From: an uncultured Parabacteroides sp.
Lineage (GTDB): Bacteria > Bacteroidota > Bacteroidia > Bacteroidales > Tannerellaceae
Reading direction: 5' to 3'
DNA length: 64,000 bases
Assembly: GCA_900541965.1 (NCBI GenBank)
Contig: UQLN01000003.1
Coordinates: forward strand, 70,178-134,177
Both the position numbers and the translations under genes were made by a program. A model generated the notes under the pieces. It was not told where the DNA came from, did not search any database, and saw only the letters and a program-made list of their open reading frames with translations. Of the stretch, positions 51,661 to 61,469 are shown piece after piece (the stretch's first letter is position 1; the number at the start of each line of letters is the position of its first letter).

Positions 51661-52806
51661 CTACCTCCTTCCATATTTGCGGAACAGAAAATATACGCCA
51701 CCCAATACGACAATAATGATAAGTATTCCCAGCCAACCGTAAATCATCGGTGTATGAACAGATATGCGGAATTCAGTTGTAGTATTCACCTCCGGTGTTC
51801 TGGCTGTAATCTTTGTGATATAGTCGCCGGGCAATGCTTTTTTAGAAGCTTTTACCGTTGCAGTAACATTCGTTGTACTGCCGGCTGTCAGTTTTTCTAT
51901 TTTAGACGGTTCAAAAGAGACTTCCCAATCTACAGGTTTGCTGGCTGTCAACTGAATATTATTCAACTCAGCAGACCCATTATTACGAACAGCCAAATCA
52001 ATACGTTTCGTTTCTCCGGCTGTAATATCCGTACTTAGTAAGCCCCGCGGGGTCGTTAACTCCATCTCATAGGAACCGGTGACAACTATTTCCAGCTCTA
52101 TTTCAGCCGAAGTCGAACTGGTAGTAGCATGAATCGGGATTTTGTAGCTGCCTGCCTGTACATTCGCTGCCGGATTAACATCTATACTTATGTTCTCTGT
52201 GGCATTGGCTTCCACTTGTGCCGAAGTGGCTTGCTTGCCTCCTACCCGGAATGTTACATTCCATCCCCGCGGAGCTTCAGCCATCAATGCATATAACTGC
52301 TGGTCGGCCGTCTCATTTTTTAAAGAGGCATTGAAATTAAAGGTCGACTTGGAATTTCCCTGCATATTGGGCTGTTTTGTAGATAATTCCGTTTGATAAG
52401 TGCCCTGTTCCGAAACAGTCACAGTCAGTGGCAATCCTACTACTCCGGGGGCAGTCAGAGTAAACCGGTAAGTTCCTTTATTGACTTTAAACGGGACATC
52501 GACTTTAAAAGTAAAATTCTTCTTTTCGCCGGGCAATACCGATATCTGGTTGACGGTCCAGCCTCCCGCCTTCATCTCATATTTCCATCCCCGCGGTATC
52601 CCTTCCACGAAAATAGAAGCGTTCTTCACTTCGTCACTGTTATTAATGACGTCGACACTGTAATTGATAGACTCTCCCGGTGGAACTGCAATTTTAGTGT
52701 AGGGAGTGTACAACATCACATTTTCTTCTGCGCCATATGCGCGTGTACTCATCGAAAAACATACAAGTACGAGTACAAGTAACAAATTAAGATGATTAGT
52801 TCGCAT
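51661..52806 (-). CDS. NEW3-domain membrane-anchored protein of an ABC export system
   Basis: 381 aa. Signal peptide (LNLLLVLVLVCFSMSTRAYG). Three Ig-like NEW3 repeats, each with an NNS/NNG and PRGW/PVDW pair: about 30-135 (IPRGWKYEMKAGGW), 140-245 (APRGWNVTFRVGG) and 250-345 (KPVDWEVSFEPSKIEKL). A C-terminal membrane helix (YGWLGILIIIVVLGGVYFLF) and basic tail place the domains outside the inner membrane. It is the first gene of the NEW3-ATPase-permease unit; it likely captures or guides the exported substrate. Confidence 0.9.
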   Translation of the reverse strand: MRTNHLNLLLVLVLVCFSMSTRAYGAEENVMLYTPYTKIAVPPGESINYSVDVINNSDEVKNASIFVEGIPRGWKYEMKAGGWTVNQISVLPGEKKNFTFKVDVPFKVNKGTYRFTLTAPGVVGLPLTVTVSEQGTYQTELSTKQPNMQGNSKSTFNFNASLKNETADQQLYALMAEAPRGWNVTFRVGGKQATSAQVEANATENISIDVNPAANVQAGSYKIPIHATTSSTSAEIELEIVVTGSYEMELTTPRGLLSTDITAGETKRIDLAVRNNGSAELNNIQLTASKPVDWEVSFEPSKIEKLTAGSTTNVTATVKASKKALPGDYITKITARTPEVNTTTEFRISVHTPMIYGWLGILIIIVVLGGVYFLFRKYGRR

Positions 52807-53000
52807 TGTTTAAAAATTTTCTTACAAAAATGATTATCAATAGCTGGTGGCAAATATATAAGACAGCTTTATTATCGACTATTAAAAGTATTGAAAAAAA
52901 GCTATTATGATAAACTCTCGGCCATTTCAGGACAAGTCATTTTTTTCAAATGAGTCAATAATTATGGAATCTTAAACAACGAACTTAAAATATTTTTGTG

Positions 53001-53008
53001 TAAGTTTG
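53001..53008 (+). promoter_or_regulatory. Probable -7 box of pgk
   Basis: TAAGTTTG, 47 bp before the ATG at 53056. Confidence 0.55.
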
Positions 53009-53055
53009 CGAGCGCTAAGCGTGATATTTTAATACAGAATTTAAATATAATAGTT

Positions 53056-54327
53056 ATGCAATCAATTGACAATTTCAATTTTGCCGGCAAAAAGGCATTT
53101 GTAAGAGTTGACTTTAATGTTCCTCTGGACGAAAATTTCAACATCACAGACGACACTCGTATCCGTGCCGCCCTTCCTACACTGAAGAAAATTCTGGCAG
53201 ACGGTGGTAGTGTAATTATCGGTTCTCACCTGGGACGTCCGAAAGGCGTTACTGACAAATATTCACTGAAACACATCCTGAAACACGTATCAGAACTGTT
53301 GGGTGTTGAAGTTCAGTTTGCAAGCGACTGTATCGGTGAAGAAGCCGGCGTTAAAGCTGCTGCTTTGAAACCGGGAGAAGCATTGTTGCTTGAAAACCTT
53401 CGTTTCTATGCTGAAGAAGAAGGTAAACCGAGAGGTTTGGCTGAAGATGCTACAGATGAAGAAAAGAAAGCGGCTAAGAAAGCTGTTAAAGAAAGCCAGA
53501 AAGATTTCACTAAAAGATTGGCTTCTTATGCTGACGCTTATGTAAACGACGCATTCGGTACAGCTCACCGTGCTCACGCTTCTACGGCTCTGATTGCTGA
53601 TTATTTCGATGCAGACCACAAGATGTTCGGCTACCTGATGGAAAAAGAAGTAAAAGCCGTAGAAAAAGTAATGAACGATATTACCCGTCCGTTTACTGCT
53701 ATCATGGGTGGTTCCAAGGTTTCTTCTAAAATCGAAATCATTGAAAACTTATTGAATAAGGTAGACAACCTGATCGTAACAGGTGGTATGACTTATACTT
53801 TCACGAAAGCACAGGGTGGCAAGATTGGTAATTCTATCGTTGAAGACGATAAGTTAGACCTGGCTCTCGACCTGATGAAGAAAGCAAAAGAAAAAGGCGT
53901 AAACCTGGTATTGGCTGTCGACGCTAAGATTGCAGACGCATTCAGCAACGATGCAAACACCGCTTATGCTAACGTAAACGAAATTCCTGACGGTTGGGAA
54001 GGTCTTGACATAGGTCCTAAAACGATTGAAATCTATGCTGATGTGATCAAGAAATCAAAAACTATCCTGTGGAATGGTCCTACAGGCGTATTTGAATTTG
54101 AAAACTTCACAGACGGTTCCCGTGCAGTAGGTAATGCAATCGTTGAAGCTACTAAGAACGGCGCTTTCTCCCTTGTAGGTGGTGGTGACTCTGTTGCTTG
54201 TGTAAACAAGTTCGGTATCGCAAGCGAAGTTTCTTATGTATCTACAGGTGGTGGTGCATTGCTGGAAGCTATCGAAGGAAAAGTTCTTCCGGGTATCGCA
54301 GCTATCAAAGGCGAACCGTATAAATAA
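53056..54327 (+). CDS. pgk: Phosphoglycerate kinase
   Basis: 423 aa from ATG 53056 (MQSIDNFNFAGKKAFVRVDFNVPLD); an in-frame upstream ATG lies over the promoter and would make an unnatural leader. Motifs: RVDFNVPLDENF, SHLGRPKG near 56, LLENLRFY near 113, NDAFGTAHRAHAST near 164, GGSKVSSK near 211, GPTGVFEFE near 343, and GGGDSVACVNKFG near 374. A charged insert DEEKKAAKKAVKESQKDFTK near 134-153 is longer than in many bacterial PGKs. Catalyses the ATP-forming step of glycolysis. Confidence 0.97.
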   Translation: MQSIDNFNFAGKKAFVRVDFNVPLDENFNITDDTRIRAALPTLKKILADGGSVIIGSHLGRPKGVTDKYSLKHILKHVSELLGVEVQFASDCIGEEAGVKAAALKPGEALLLENLRFYAEEEGKPRGLAEDATDEEKKAAKKAVKESQKDFTKRLASYADAYVNDAFGTAHRAHASTALIADYFDADHKMFGYLMEKEVKAVEKVMNDITRPFTAIMGGSKVSSKIEIIENLLNKVDNLIVTGGMTYTFTKAQGGKIGNSIVEDDKLDLALDLMKKAKEKGVNLVLAVDAKIADAFSNDANTAYANVNEIPDGWEGLDIGPKTIEIYADVIKKSKTILWNGPTGVFEFENFTDGSRAVGNAIVEATKNGAFSLVGGGDSVACVNKFGIASEVSYVSTGGGALLEAIEGKVLPGIAAIKGEPYK

Positions 54328-54349
54328 GCAGATTTTTAAATCTACATAT

Positions 54350-54385
54350 AAAAAGGCTGTTTCCGTGATGGGAACAGCCTTTTTA
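54350..54385. terminator. Terminator after pgk
   Basis: Stem AAAAAGGCTGTTTCC / GGGAACAGCCTTTTT between pgk and the convergent oxidoreductase gene. Confidence 0.85.
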
Positions 54386-54410
54386 TGGTAATAGCTTTTT
54401 AACTGTTAAG

Positions 54411-55514
54411 TCATTGCAATTTGATAGCTTTTCCGCTTTTTGCACTTTTTATGGCAGATTCCAATATCTCAACAACAATCAAATTATTTTCGAGTGATGA
54501 TAAATCTGTGGGTGCGACTTTAATATCTCCGCGCACAGCCGCTTTCAGATAATAAAAAGAATCATTGTAAGGTGCTTGCAGGTCCGGCGCTTGCCATTGC
54601 ATTCCCATATGATCTTTATAGACACGCATGGCTGTCGGGGTATCCTGGTAGATAAATCCTTTGTTACCATATATGTGCATATCTTTCCGGTTTATCGGCC
54701 AATTCCAGGAACCCATAATCTGAACAGTCGCAGAAGGATATTCTACTATAATTGTAGCATCGTCATCAACTTTAGGATATTTGTCCGGTTTCAATTGTTT
54801 CAAAACAGCATATACACTGACCGGCTTCTGTCCGTCCATTAACCAAGTCACCAGATTAGCGCCATAACAGCCGAAATCTATCACAGCACCTCCCCCGTTC
54901 AACTTCGGGTCAGTCAGCCAGTCGGTAAATTCATTGCCGCATCCTATCTCGAAAGGACCTTGATGGCCGTCATAGACATTTATACGGTTTATTTTTCCGA
55001 TGGCATTTTCTTCCTTAATCAACCGGTAGGCCTCATGGTTGGTATTATACCAGGTCGTTTCATAATTCGTAAGCAAAAGGATATTATTCTTACGGGCAAG
55101 GTCTGCCATACGGTTCGCATGTTTCATATTGACAGCCAATGGCTTTTCCACCATCACATGGATCCCCCGGGGCGCACATGCTTCCACTACGGCAAGATGA
55201 TCGTAAATAGAGCCATAGGCAACTACCACTTCCGGCTTCGTTTTGTCCAGCATTTCTTCCAAATCGGCATAAAAACAAGAATCAGGCAATCTATTCCTGA
55301 GTCCGTTATGTTCCCGGTATTGCAAATTAGGTTCGGCAACACCCACCACTTCAAAATCCCCCCTGTCCATACGGACAATTACTTCATGCAGATGTCCATG
55401 GGATACTCCCGCCACACCTAAACGAAGCGGCTTTGTATTTTGGGCATTTACAAATAAGGGAATAAAAAATAACAACAAAATCGAAAATCGAATGATAATT
55501 CTACGTGTATCCAT
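54411..55514 (-). CDS. Exported Gfo/Idh/MocA-family oxidoreductase
   Basis: 367 aa. N-terminal signal peptide (IIIRFSILLLFFIPLFVNAQ) before the Rossmann domain. NAD-binding GVAGVSHGHLHEVI near 33, EKPLAVNMKHANRMADLA near 122-139 (the EKP signature), and the C-terminal beta-sheet domain with GGAVIDFGCYGANLVTWLMDG near 213. Members oxidise or isomerise sugars and related compounds. Export of an NAD(P)-dependent family member is notable but known in Bacteroidales, where tightly bound cofactor is assumed. Single gene. Confidence 0.88.
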   Translation of the reverse strand: MDTRRIIIRFSILLLFFIPLFVNAQNTKPLRLGVAGVSHGHLHEVIVRMDRGDFEVVGVAEPNLQYREHNGLRNRLPDSCFYADLEEMLDKTKPEVVVAYGSIYDHLAVVEACAPRGIHVMVEKPLAVNMKHANRMADLARKNNILLLTNYETTWYNTNHEAYRLIKEENAIGKINRINVYDGHQGPFEIGCGNEFTDWLTDPKLNGGGAVIDFGCYGANLVTWLMDGQKPVSVYAVLKQLKPDKYPKVDDDATIIVEYPSATVQIMGSWNWPINRKDMHIYGNKGFIYQDTPTAMRVYKDHMGMQWQAPDLQAPYNDSFYYLKAAVRGDIKVAPTDLSSLENNLIVVEILESAIKSAKSGKAIKLQ

Positions 55515-55558
55515 GGTCTATATAAAAATTGATTTTGACAAAGATATAAATATTTTTG

Positions 55559-55566
55559 TACCTTTG
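55559..55566 (+). promoter_or_regulatory. Probable proS promoter
   Basis: TACCTTTG with a TTTTGA word near 55532-55537, about 22 bp upstream, consistent with a Bacteroidetes -33/-7 pair; 45 bp before the ATG at 55612. Confidence 0.6.
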
Positions 55567-55611
55567 CCCCTCGTTATTATATAGAAAAACAACATATAGA
55601 TAAATAAAGAA

Positions 55612-57093
55612 ATGGCAAAAGAGCTGAAAGAACTGACACCGAGAAGTGTGAACTACTCGCAGTGGTACCAGGATCTGGTAATCAAAGCGGATTTGGCAGA
55701 AAACTCTGCTGTACGCGGCTGTATGGTCATCAAACCTTATGGCTATGCAATCTGGGAAAAGATGCAACGTATCCTTGACGACATGTTTAAGGAAACCGGT
55801 CACGTAAACGCTTATTTCCCTTTATTAATCCCGAAATCATTCTTAAGTAAGGAAGCCGAACACGTAGAAGGTTTTGCCAAAGAATGTGCCGTTGTAACCC
55901 ACTACCGCCTGAAAACAAACCATGACGGTACAGGTGTCGTTGTAGACCCGGCAGCTAAACTGGAAGAAGAACTGATTATCCGTCCGACTTCCGAAACCAT
56001 TATCTGGAATACATACCGTAACTGGATTCAATCATACCGCGACCTGCCTATCCTGTGCAACCAGTGGGCGAATGTGATGCGCTGGGAAATGCGTACCCGC
56101 CTGTTCCTCCGTACGGCGGAATTCCTGTGGCAGGAAGGACATACGGCACATGCTACCCGTGAAGAAGCAGAAATCGAAGCAAAGAAAATGCAGGACGTAT
56201 ATGCAAATTTTGCTGAGAACTATATGGCAATGCCGGTTATCAAAGGGGTAAAATCTGCCAGCGAACGTTTTGCAGGAGCTTTGGATACATATACAATCGA
56301 AGCGATGATGCAGGACGGAAAAGCTCTTCAGGCAGGCACATCCCACTTTCTGGGACAAAACTTCGGTAAGGCTTTTGATGTAACATTTATCGACAAGGAA
56401 GGCAAGACGGATTACGCCTGGGCTACATCCTGGGGAGTATCCACCCGCTTAATCGGTGCTCTTATCATGTCTCACTCGGATGATAACGGTTTGGTATTGC
56501 CTCCACACCTTGCTCCTATCCAGGTAGTTATTATTCCTATCTATCGCAGTGCGGAACAGTTGGCTCAAATTACAGAGAAAGTAAATGGTATTGTTGCCAA
56601 ACTGAAAGCATTAGGCATTTCGGTTAAATTTGATGATGCCGACAATAAGAAACCGGGATGGAAATTCGCCGAATATGAATTGAAAGGTGTTCCTGTACGT
56701 CTTGCTATGGGTGGCCGTGATATGGAAAACAATACGATCGAAGTAATGCGCCGTGACACGCTTGAAAAAGAAACGGTTACTTGCGATGGTATCGAAACAT
56801 ATGTACAGAACTTATTGGAAGAAATCCAGCAAAACATCTTCAAGAAAGCATTAGACCATCGTACAGCCAACACAATCACTGTCGAGACTTACGATGAATT
56901 TAAAGAAAAGATTGAAGACGGCTACTTTATCATGGCTCACTGGGATGGCACTCCTGAAACAGAAGAACTGATAAAGAACGAAACAAAAGCAACCATCCGT
57001 TGCATACCTTTGGCTGGCGACAAGACTCCGGGCAAATGTATGGTTACCGGTAAACCATCCGCACAGCGCGTATTGTTTGCACGTGCATATTAA
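55612..57093 (+). CDS. proS: Prolyl-tRNA synthetase, archaeal/eukaryal-type
   Basis: 493 aa, the shorter type without the bacterial INS editing domain. Class II motifs: TSETIIWNTYRNWI near 127, RWEMRTRLFLRTAEFLWQEGHTAHA near 160-184 (motif 2), and GTSHFLGQNFGKAFDVTF near 243 with STRLIGALIMSHSDDNGLVLPPHLAP near 283-308 (motif 3). Anticodon-binding domain about 310-410, and a C-terminal domain ending ARAY, the last-residue Tyr typical of this type. Charges tRNA-Pro. Confidence 0.97.
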   Translation: MAKELKELTPRSVNYSQWYQDLVIKADLAENSAVRGCMVIKPYGYAIWEKMQRILDDMFKETGHVNAYFPLLIPKSFLSKEAEHVEGFAKECAVVTHYRLKTNHDGTGVVVDPAAKLEEELIIRPTSETIIWNTYRNWIQSYRDLPILCNQWANVMRWEMRTRLFLRTAEFLWQEGHTAHATREEAEIEAKKMQDVYANFAENYMAMPVIKGVKSASERFAGALDTYTIEAMMQDGKALQAGTSHFLGQNFGKAFDVTFIDKEGKTDYAWATSWGVSTRLIGALIMSHSDDNGLVLPPHLAPIQVVIIPIYRSAEQLAQITEKVNGIVAKLKALGISVKFDDADNKKPGWKFAEYELKGVPVRLAMGGRDMENNTIEVMRRDTLEKETVTCDGIETYVQNLLEEIQQNIFKKALDHRTANTITVETYDEFKEKIEDGYFIMAHWDGTPETEELIKNETKATIRCIPLAGDKTPGKCMVTGKPSAQRVLFARAY

Positions 57094-57102
57094 AATAAGG
57101 TG

Positions 57103-57160
57103 ACCCATATGTTCAAGGATATTTGCAATGCATCCATATCCTGTTCATATGGGTTTCTTC
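57103..57160 (+). terminator. Terminator after proS
   Basis: Long stem ACCCATATG-TTCAAGGATAT / ATATCCTG-TTCATATGGGT followed by TTTCTTCTTT, 10 bp after the stop. Confidence 0.85.
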
Positions 57161-57668
57161 TTTCCTGAAATGTTTACAAAACAACTATCATACTCTCATA
57201 AATTCAATAAAACCACTAATAACCAATGGATTAAAGTTATGATAGTTCCTGATTCAACTATCATAAATGTTTATTTATCGACTTTTTTAGCATGTATTCC
57301 CCATTGAATAAGCGCCAAAATAGTTAATTCACTTCCTTTCTTTCCGGTATCATGTATCTTTTTTACCAAAGTTCCCTGAATCTTCCGGAGAAAGTAGTAA
57401 AGAAAACTCCAGCATATCCCCTTCCCGGAAAGTCCCCGACCCGGGTCCTACAACTCCTGAGACCGGGGTGTGGAACCTATTCCGACCCGGGCCTCGATAA
57501 GATTTTATAGGTATGTTGCGAACAAAAGTAGTTTGTTGGGATAAACTCATCCGGTAGTATATAAAAATCAAACAGAGCAGGCGTTTTAGAAAAATGTCCG
57601 GATAATAAATTGCTTATATTCATAGATATCCTTTCCTTTGTAAAGAACTTCAAAATGAAAGGATATCT
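57161..57668. other. Gene-poor 500-bp region with repeats and a GC-rich patch
   Basis: Only weak, shadow-like frames are seen. AACTATCATA occurs at 57183 and again as part of an 11-bp inverted repeat at 57237-57266. A GC-rich patch with the palindrome GACCCGGGTC (57438-57447) and a second CCGACCCGGG (57482-57491) breaks an otherwise AT-rich stretch. Possibly remains of a lost gene. Confidence 0.4.
57237..57266. repeat. 11-bp perfect inverted repeat
   Basis: TTATGATAGTT / AACTATCATAA with an 8-nt spacer; a third AACTATCATA half-site lies at 57183-57192. Could be operator half-sites or a weak second terminator. Confidence 0.45.
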
Positions 57669-58724
57669 ATGTTGAAAAGTCAAACCACACTACTAATAAT
57701 GATATTTATCTTATTAGGGTTTTCTTCCTGTCATAAAGAGAATAGTCGGATTGATATAAATCTGGATGAATATTCAGAAAAACTAACTTACTCGCAAATA
57801 TCAAAAAAGTTGGACTATATCGTCCTAAAAGCTGGAAACAAATGTTTATTGTCCGATATAGAAAAAATATTCTTTGATAAGGATACTCTAATTATTCAGG
57901 ACACAAGGCATGAAGGAATCTTTGTCTTTACAACCCATGGAGATTTCGTAAAACAGATTAATTATATCGGCCAAGGCCCGGAAGAGTATCGCGATGACAA
58001 CTCGATTGCAGTAGATACTATATTGAACCAAATATATATCTATGATATGATGAACTTCAAAATTAATAAATACTCATACAATGGAGCATTTATATCCTCA
58101 GACAAAATGGATTCGTTTATCCGGGACTTCGCCATTACAAAAAGTCGTAAATTCTTAATGATACAACCCTGCATAAATAAAAGGTACGGAAAGAACGGGC
58201 TTTGGCTATATCATCCTGATAAAAAAACAATCCATCCGTTGTTAGAAGATTCCGGAGAAGACCAGGAGTTTGAATTTATGTCTACATATATTACACAAAC
58301 AGAAAATTCAATCTATTACTACGACAGGAATGATGATAACATATATCTTATCGAAAATGATTCCTTGCATAAGCTATATGGAATTAATCTAAAGCAATAT
58401 CTGCCAAACGAGGTACGAAAAAAGGACGTATTAAGCGAAAATGATTTAAACCAGAAAGCAATGATGTCCGATTTTTGTGTATCGAACAGATATATTATAA
58501 TCAATTATTTCATTTTCGGGAAGGAAGAATCTCCATTCAAATGGGTTATGATAGATAGAGAGAACAATAACGTATCTGTTTTTAAGCATTTTACAAATGA
58601 TATAGATGATTCTAATTCATCCAACAACAAGATATTTTATTTGGACGATAGCACATGGTGCAGACTTGTAGATCAAAAAGAAAACGATGATAATATTGTA
58701 TTACAACTAATTCATTTGAAATAA
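57669..58724 (+). CDS. 6-bladed beta-propeller lipoprotein
   Basis: 351 aa. Signal peptide LLIMIFILLGFSSC with lipobox FSSC. Blade-type repeats: YIVLKAGNKCLLSDIEKIFFDKDTLIIQD, GIFVFTTHGDFVKQINYIGQGPEEY near 77-101 (the G.GPxEY motif of the family), IYIYDMMNFKINKYSYNG, and IYYYDRNDDNIYLIEND. These periplasmic or surface propellers occur in large paralogue arrays in gut Bacteroidales; ligands are unknown. First gene of an array extending to the right edge. Confidence 0.8.
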   Translation: MLKSQTTLLIMIFILLGFSSCHKENSRIDINLDEYSEKLTYSQISKKLDYIVLKAGNKCLLSDIEKIFFDKDTLIIQDTRHEGIFVFTTHGDFVKQINYIGQGPEEYRDDNSIAVDTILNQIYIYDMMNFKINKYSYNGAFISSDKMDSFIRDFAITKSRKFLMIQPCINKRYGKNGLWLYHPDKKTIHPLLEDSGEDQEFEFMSTYITQTENSIYYYDRNDDNIYLIENDSLHKLYGINLKQYLPNEVRKKDVLSENDLNQKAMMSDFCVSNRYIIINYFIFGKEESPFKWVMIDRENNNVSVFKHFTNDIDDSNSSNNKIFYLDDSTWCRLVDQKENDDNIVLQLIHLK

Positions 58725-58796
58725 TAAAAGTAAGAACAGTTTAAAAAAGAAATACATCCTATGATTCATTGCCGAGCCACAGATTCAACCAATAAG

Positions 58797-59936
58797 ATGA
58801 TTCATCTTTCCTATTTCATAATTGTGATAATCTTATTATCCTTCACCTCCTGTCATAAAGAAGAGAGTAAATACATTTTGAAGGAAACCGGAAATCGATT
58901 GTTATTTCCAATAGACAACCAAACGAAAAATTCTCCCAAAACTTTGTTTGTGTATGCAGACAAAGGGAATAAGCAATATCTTACATTTCAGAATCCGAAT
59001 AGAAATGAAATACTATTTTATGATTTAAGCAGTTGTAATTTAGAATTTAAAACTTCATATGATATTGAAGGTATGAATGGTGTAGGCAACATATGGGGAT
59101 ATTATATTCACAATTTAGACAGCATCTTTGTAACCTCTCGTGATTTACCTGAAATCTACCTGACAAATCACGAGGGTAAACTTCTTAAGAAATTTTCGTA
59201 TGAAAATACCGAAGAAGGTTCTACTTTGAGTAACTATTGCAGTACTTCCTTCTTATCCATACCCGGAGTTCTTAAAGAGAACCGTTTTTTCATCATGCCT
59301 TCGTGCAACAGGCATATAACCCCCAATCCTATCTGCGCAACTATCGACCTTGGCACAGCTAAAGTAAATGCTTTGCCTCTCACCTATCCGGCTTTCCCCG
59401 GCACAGACAATGAATTGAAAAAGGCAGGTATAGAATTATATGTCAGTCGTTGCTTCAACACTAAAGGGTTCGTATATTCATTTTATTTTGATGAAGATTT
59501 ATATGTGACAGATATCGAGCACCAAACATTCAGGAAAATCAAAACGCCCAGTTCAAACTTTGAACATGTAACAGTTCCCGACGATTACGGCAATACTACG
59601 TTTAAAGATATGTGCGAAATCCCGAATTATGGAAATATCCTATATGATAAATACAGAGACGTATATTACCGGATAGCCTATCCTAAAACAAATATAACAG
59701 ATGACATAAGACCTTTAGAGTTGATGGACTTCGGTAGAAAAAATTTCTCTATTATTATTTTGGATAAAGATTTCAATATTTTAGGGGAAACGTTATTTCC
59801 AGATTTTACATACAACTCTACTTTAATGTTTATAACAGAAGATGGCCTTTATATATCCGACAGCCATTATCTTAATCCTAAATTTAGCGATGATGAGTTG
59901 AGTTTTAAAAGATTTGAACTTGTTAAAGTGAATTAA
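58797..59936 (+). CDS. DUF4221-type lipoprotein
   Basis: 379 aa from ATG 58797 (MIHLSYFIIVIILLSFTSC, lipobox FTSC); an ATG 12 codons upstream adds a hydrophilic leader. Propeller-like strands: LFVYADKGNKQYLTFQNPNRNEILFYDL, FEMKTSYDIEG-like FKTSYDIEGMNGVG, GYYIHNLDSIFVTS, LYVTDIEHQTFRKIKTPSS, and the C-terminal FITEDGLYISDSHYLNPKFSDDELSFKRFELV, typical of DUF4221. Function unknown. Paralogue-like companion of the propeller gene 72 bp upstream. Confidence 0.75.
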   Translation: MIHLSYFIIVIILLSFTSCHKEESKYILKETGNRLLFPIDNQTKNSPKTLFVYADKGNKQYLTFQNPNRNEILFYDLSSCNLEFKTSYDIEGMNGVGNIWGYYIHNLDSIFVTSRDLPEIYLTNHEGKLLKKFSYENTEEGSTLSNYCSTSFLSIPGVLKENRFFIMPSCNRHITPNPICATIDLGTAKVNALPLTYPAFPGTDNELKKAGIELYVSRCFNTKGFVYSFYFDEDLYVTDIEHQTFRKIKTPSSNFEHVTVPDDYGNTTFKDMCEIPNYGNILYDKYRDVYYRIAYPKTNITDDIRPLELMDFGRKNFSIIILDKDFNILGETLFPDFTYNSTLMFITEDGLYISDSHYLNPKFSDDELSFKRFELVKVN

Positions 59937-59995
59937 TGATCTATGCAAATCACCAAATTCTATGTATTCAGGAACTCGGATGGTTGTATTTTTTG

Positions 59996-60003
59996 TATCT
60001 TTG
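59996..60003 (+). promoter_or_regulatory. Possible -7 box before the third lipoprotein
   Basis: TATCTTTG fits TAnnTTTG but lies 123 bp before the ATG at 60127 and has no clear -33 box. A 56-codon frame across this spacer is probably not a gene. Confidence 0.35.
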
Positions 60004-60126
60004 TCCTATCCCTTGAGCATTCGCATACGGACGGACAACATAATAATTTCTATCTGTTAGTAGCAGAAGCGGAAAAGAATGCTTTAGAGAAGTATTTTTC
60101 TATAATAGGATAAAACTAATCACCAA

Positions 60127-61149
60127 ATGAATAAAGCCATATACTTTTTACTCTTTATTACAGTTCTGAGCTGTACTAAGCAACACTCCAAGACAGAAAA
60201 AGTTCAAAACAAACGGAATAAAATAACCCATGTTCACGACAAAATAAAAGAAATAAAGATTGAGGATGTTTTAATTAGTAATCTCTCCCGATTGTATTTA
60301 ATGGATAATTTTTTAATTATAGGAGACTATAAACCTCAGGATAAACAAATCCATCTATTCGATAAAAATACATTTGAATATATAACCAGCACTACCTATC
60401 AGGGACAGGGACCCGGTGAAATTACGGTTATGGGATGTATCGGAACGGATGCAAAAAAACGTCGCTTTTTTGTTTCGGACCACGGCAAACAAAAAATATT
60501 CTGTTATGACTTAGATAGCGTACTTGCCAATCCGCTTTATGAGGCAAAAGAAAAAATCGGAATGAACGAAAGATTATTCCCCGATAAGTATTACTATATA
60601 AATGATACATTGTCTATTGCTTTGATAATAGAACCTACCGGAGATTTCGGGTTTAATCAATCTGTCGCCAAATGGAATATGAATACAGGTGATATACATA
60701 TCTTAAAATACAAACATCCGGATATCACTAAAAAACGAGTCAATATCGCTGTATCTCCCGAAAAAAATCTATATGTAGAGTGCTACTCATATCACGACTT
60801 AATAAGTATTTTCAACTTAAACGGCGATTTAATAACGAACGTATATGGTCCTAATTGGAAAAAGGATAAGACAAAAGATAGTTATTATGAGGGTATTATC
60901 TTTTGTAAAGAACATATCCTTGCTTCATATTCCGGGAAAAAGACTTTTATAAAGGACGATGTGAAAGGCATAAAAACAAACCTTCCAACTCAACTTATTG
61001 CATTCGATATAGGTGGAAACTATATCCGAACTTTGGATATCGGCTACAATATATCCAGCTTCTGCTATGATGAAAGTAATAACAGGCTCCTATTCGTTTT
61101 TGATGATGAAATACAATTTGGCTACTTAGTACTTGACGACACTATATAA
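60127..61149 (+). CDS. BF3164-type propeller lipoprotein
   Basis: 340 aa. Signal peptide MNKAIYFLLFITVLSC with lipobox VLSC. Blades include LYLMDNFLIIGDYKPQDKQIHLFDKNTFEYITSTTYQGQGPGEI near 57-100 (GQGPGEI is the family hallmark), FFVSDHGKQKIFCYDLDS, LISIFNLNGDLITNVYGPNW, and FCYDESNNRLLFVFDDE. Outer-membrane or periplasmic, unknown ligand. A strong terminator follows, so it is a separate unit. Confidence 0.8.
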   Translation: MNKAIYFLLFITVLSCTKQHSKTEKVQNKRNKITHVHDKIKEIKIEDVLISNLSRLYLMDNFLIIGDYKPQDKQIHLFDKNTFEYITSTTYQGQGPGEITVMGCIGTDAKKRRFFVSDHGKQKIFCYDLDSVLANPLYEAKEKIGMNERLFPDKYYYINDTLSIALIIEPTGDFGFNQSVAKWNMNTGDIHILKYKHPDITKKRVNIAVSPEKNLYVECYSYHDLISIFNLNGDLITNVYGPNWKKDKTKDSYYEGIIFCKEHILASYSGKKTFIKDDVKGIKTNLPTQLIAFDIGGNYIRTLDIGYNISSFCYDESNNRLLFVFDDEIQFGYLVLDDTI

Positions 61150-61183
61150 GCATGTGAAACCAAGCCTCGAGTATTAAAAAATA

Positions 61184-61250
61184 TTAGTAGCATAGGTAAT
61201 TTCAATTAGTAGCGATACTAATTTGAATTACTACTGCTACCTTTTTCCCC
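61184..61250 (+). terminator. Strong terminator after the BF3164-type gene
   Basis: Extended stem around GTAATTTCAATTAGTA / TACTAATTTGAATTAC with outer pairing AGTAGCA / TGCTACC, followed by TTTTT. The remaining bases to 61469 contain no gene. Confidence 0.8.
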
Positions 61251-61469
61251 TGCTTGATTTAATTCCAATAAAAGATATTGAAGCCTAATCTTTACGCAAG
61301 CGCTTTACTGTTATTATTTATAGTAACACTAAATCTGATAATCAAAAGTGAATAAAATATTCGAAAAGTGTCAGTGAAAAAATTGCTATTCTTGACTAGT
61401 TTCTATTTCTTTGTATAAAATATCTAATTTATAAGGACGTTCATGAAAAAACTTATTGATAGAAAACAG

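Noticed and set aside
57350..57571. 73-aa minus-strand gene over the GC-rich patch
   Set aside because: No recognisable domain, signal or start signal; read as a chance frame or an old remnant.
59943..60113. 56-aa gene MQITKFYVFRNSDG...
   Set aside because: It overlaps the likely promoter TATCTTTG and shows no family features; more likely non-coding spacer.
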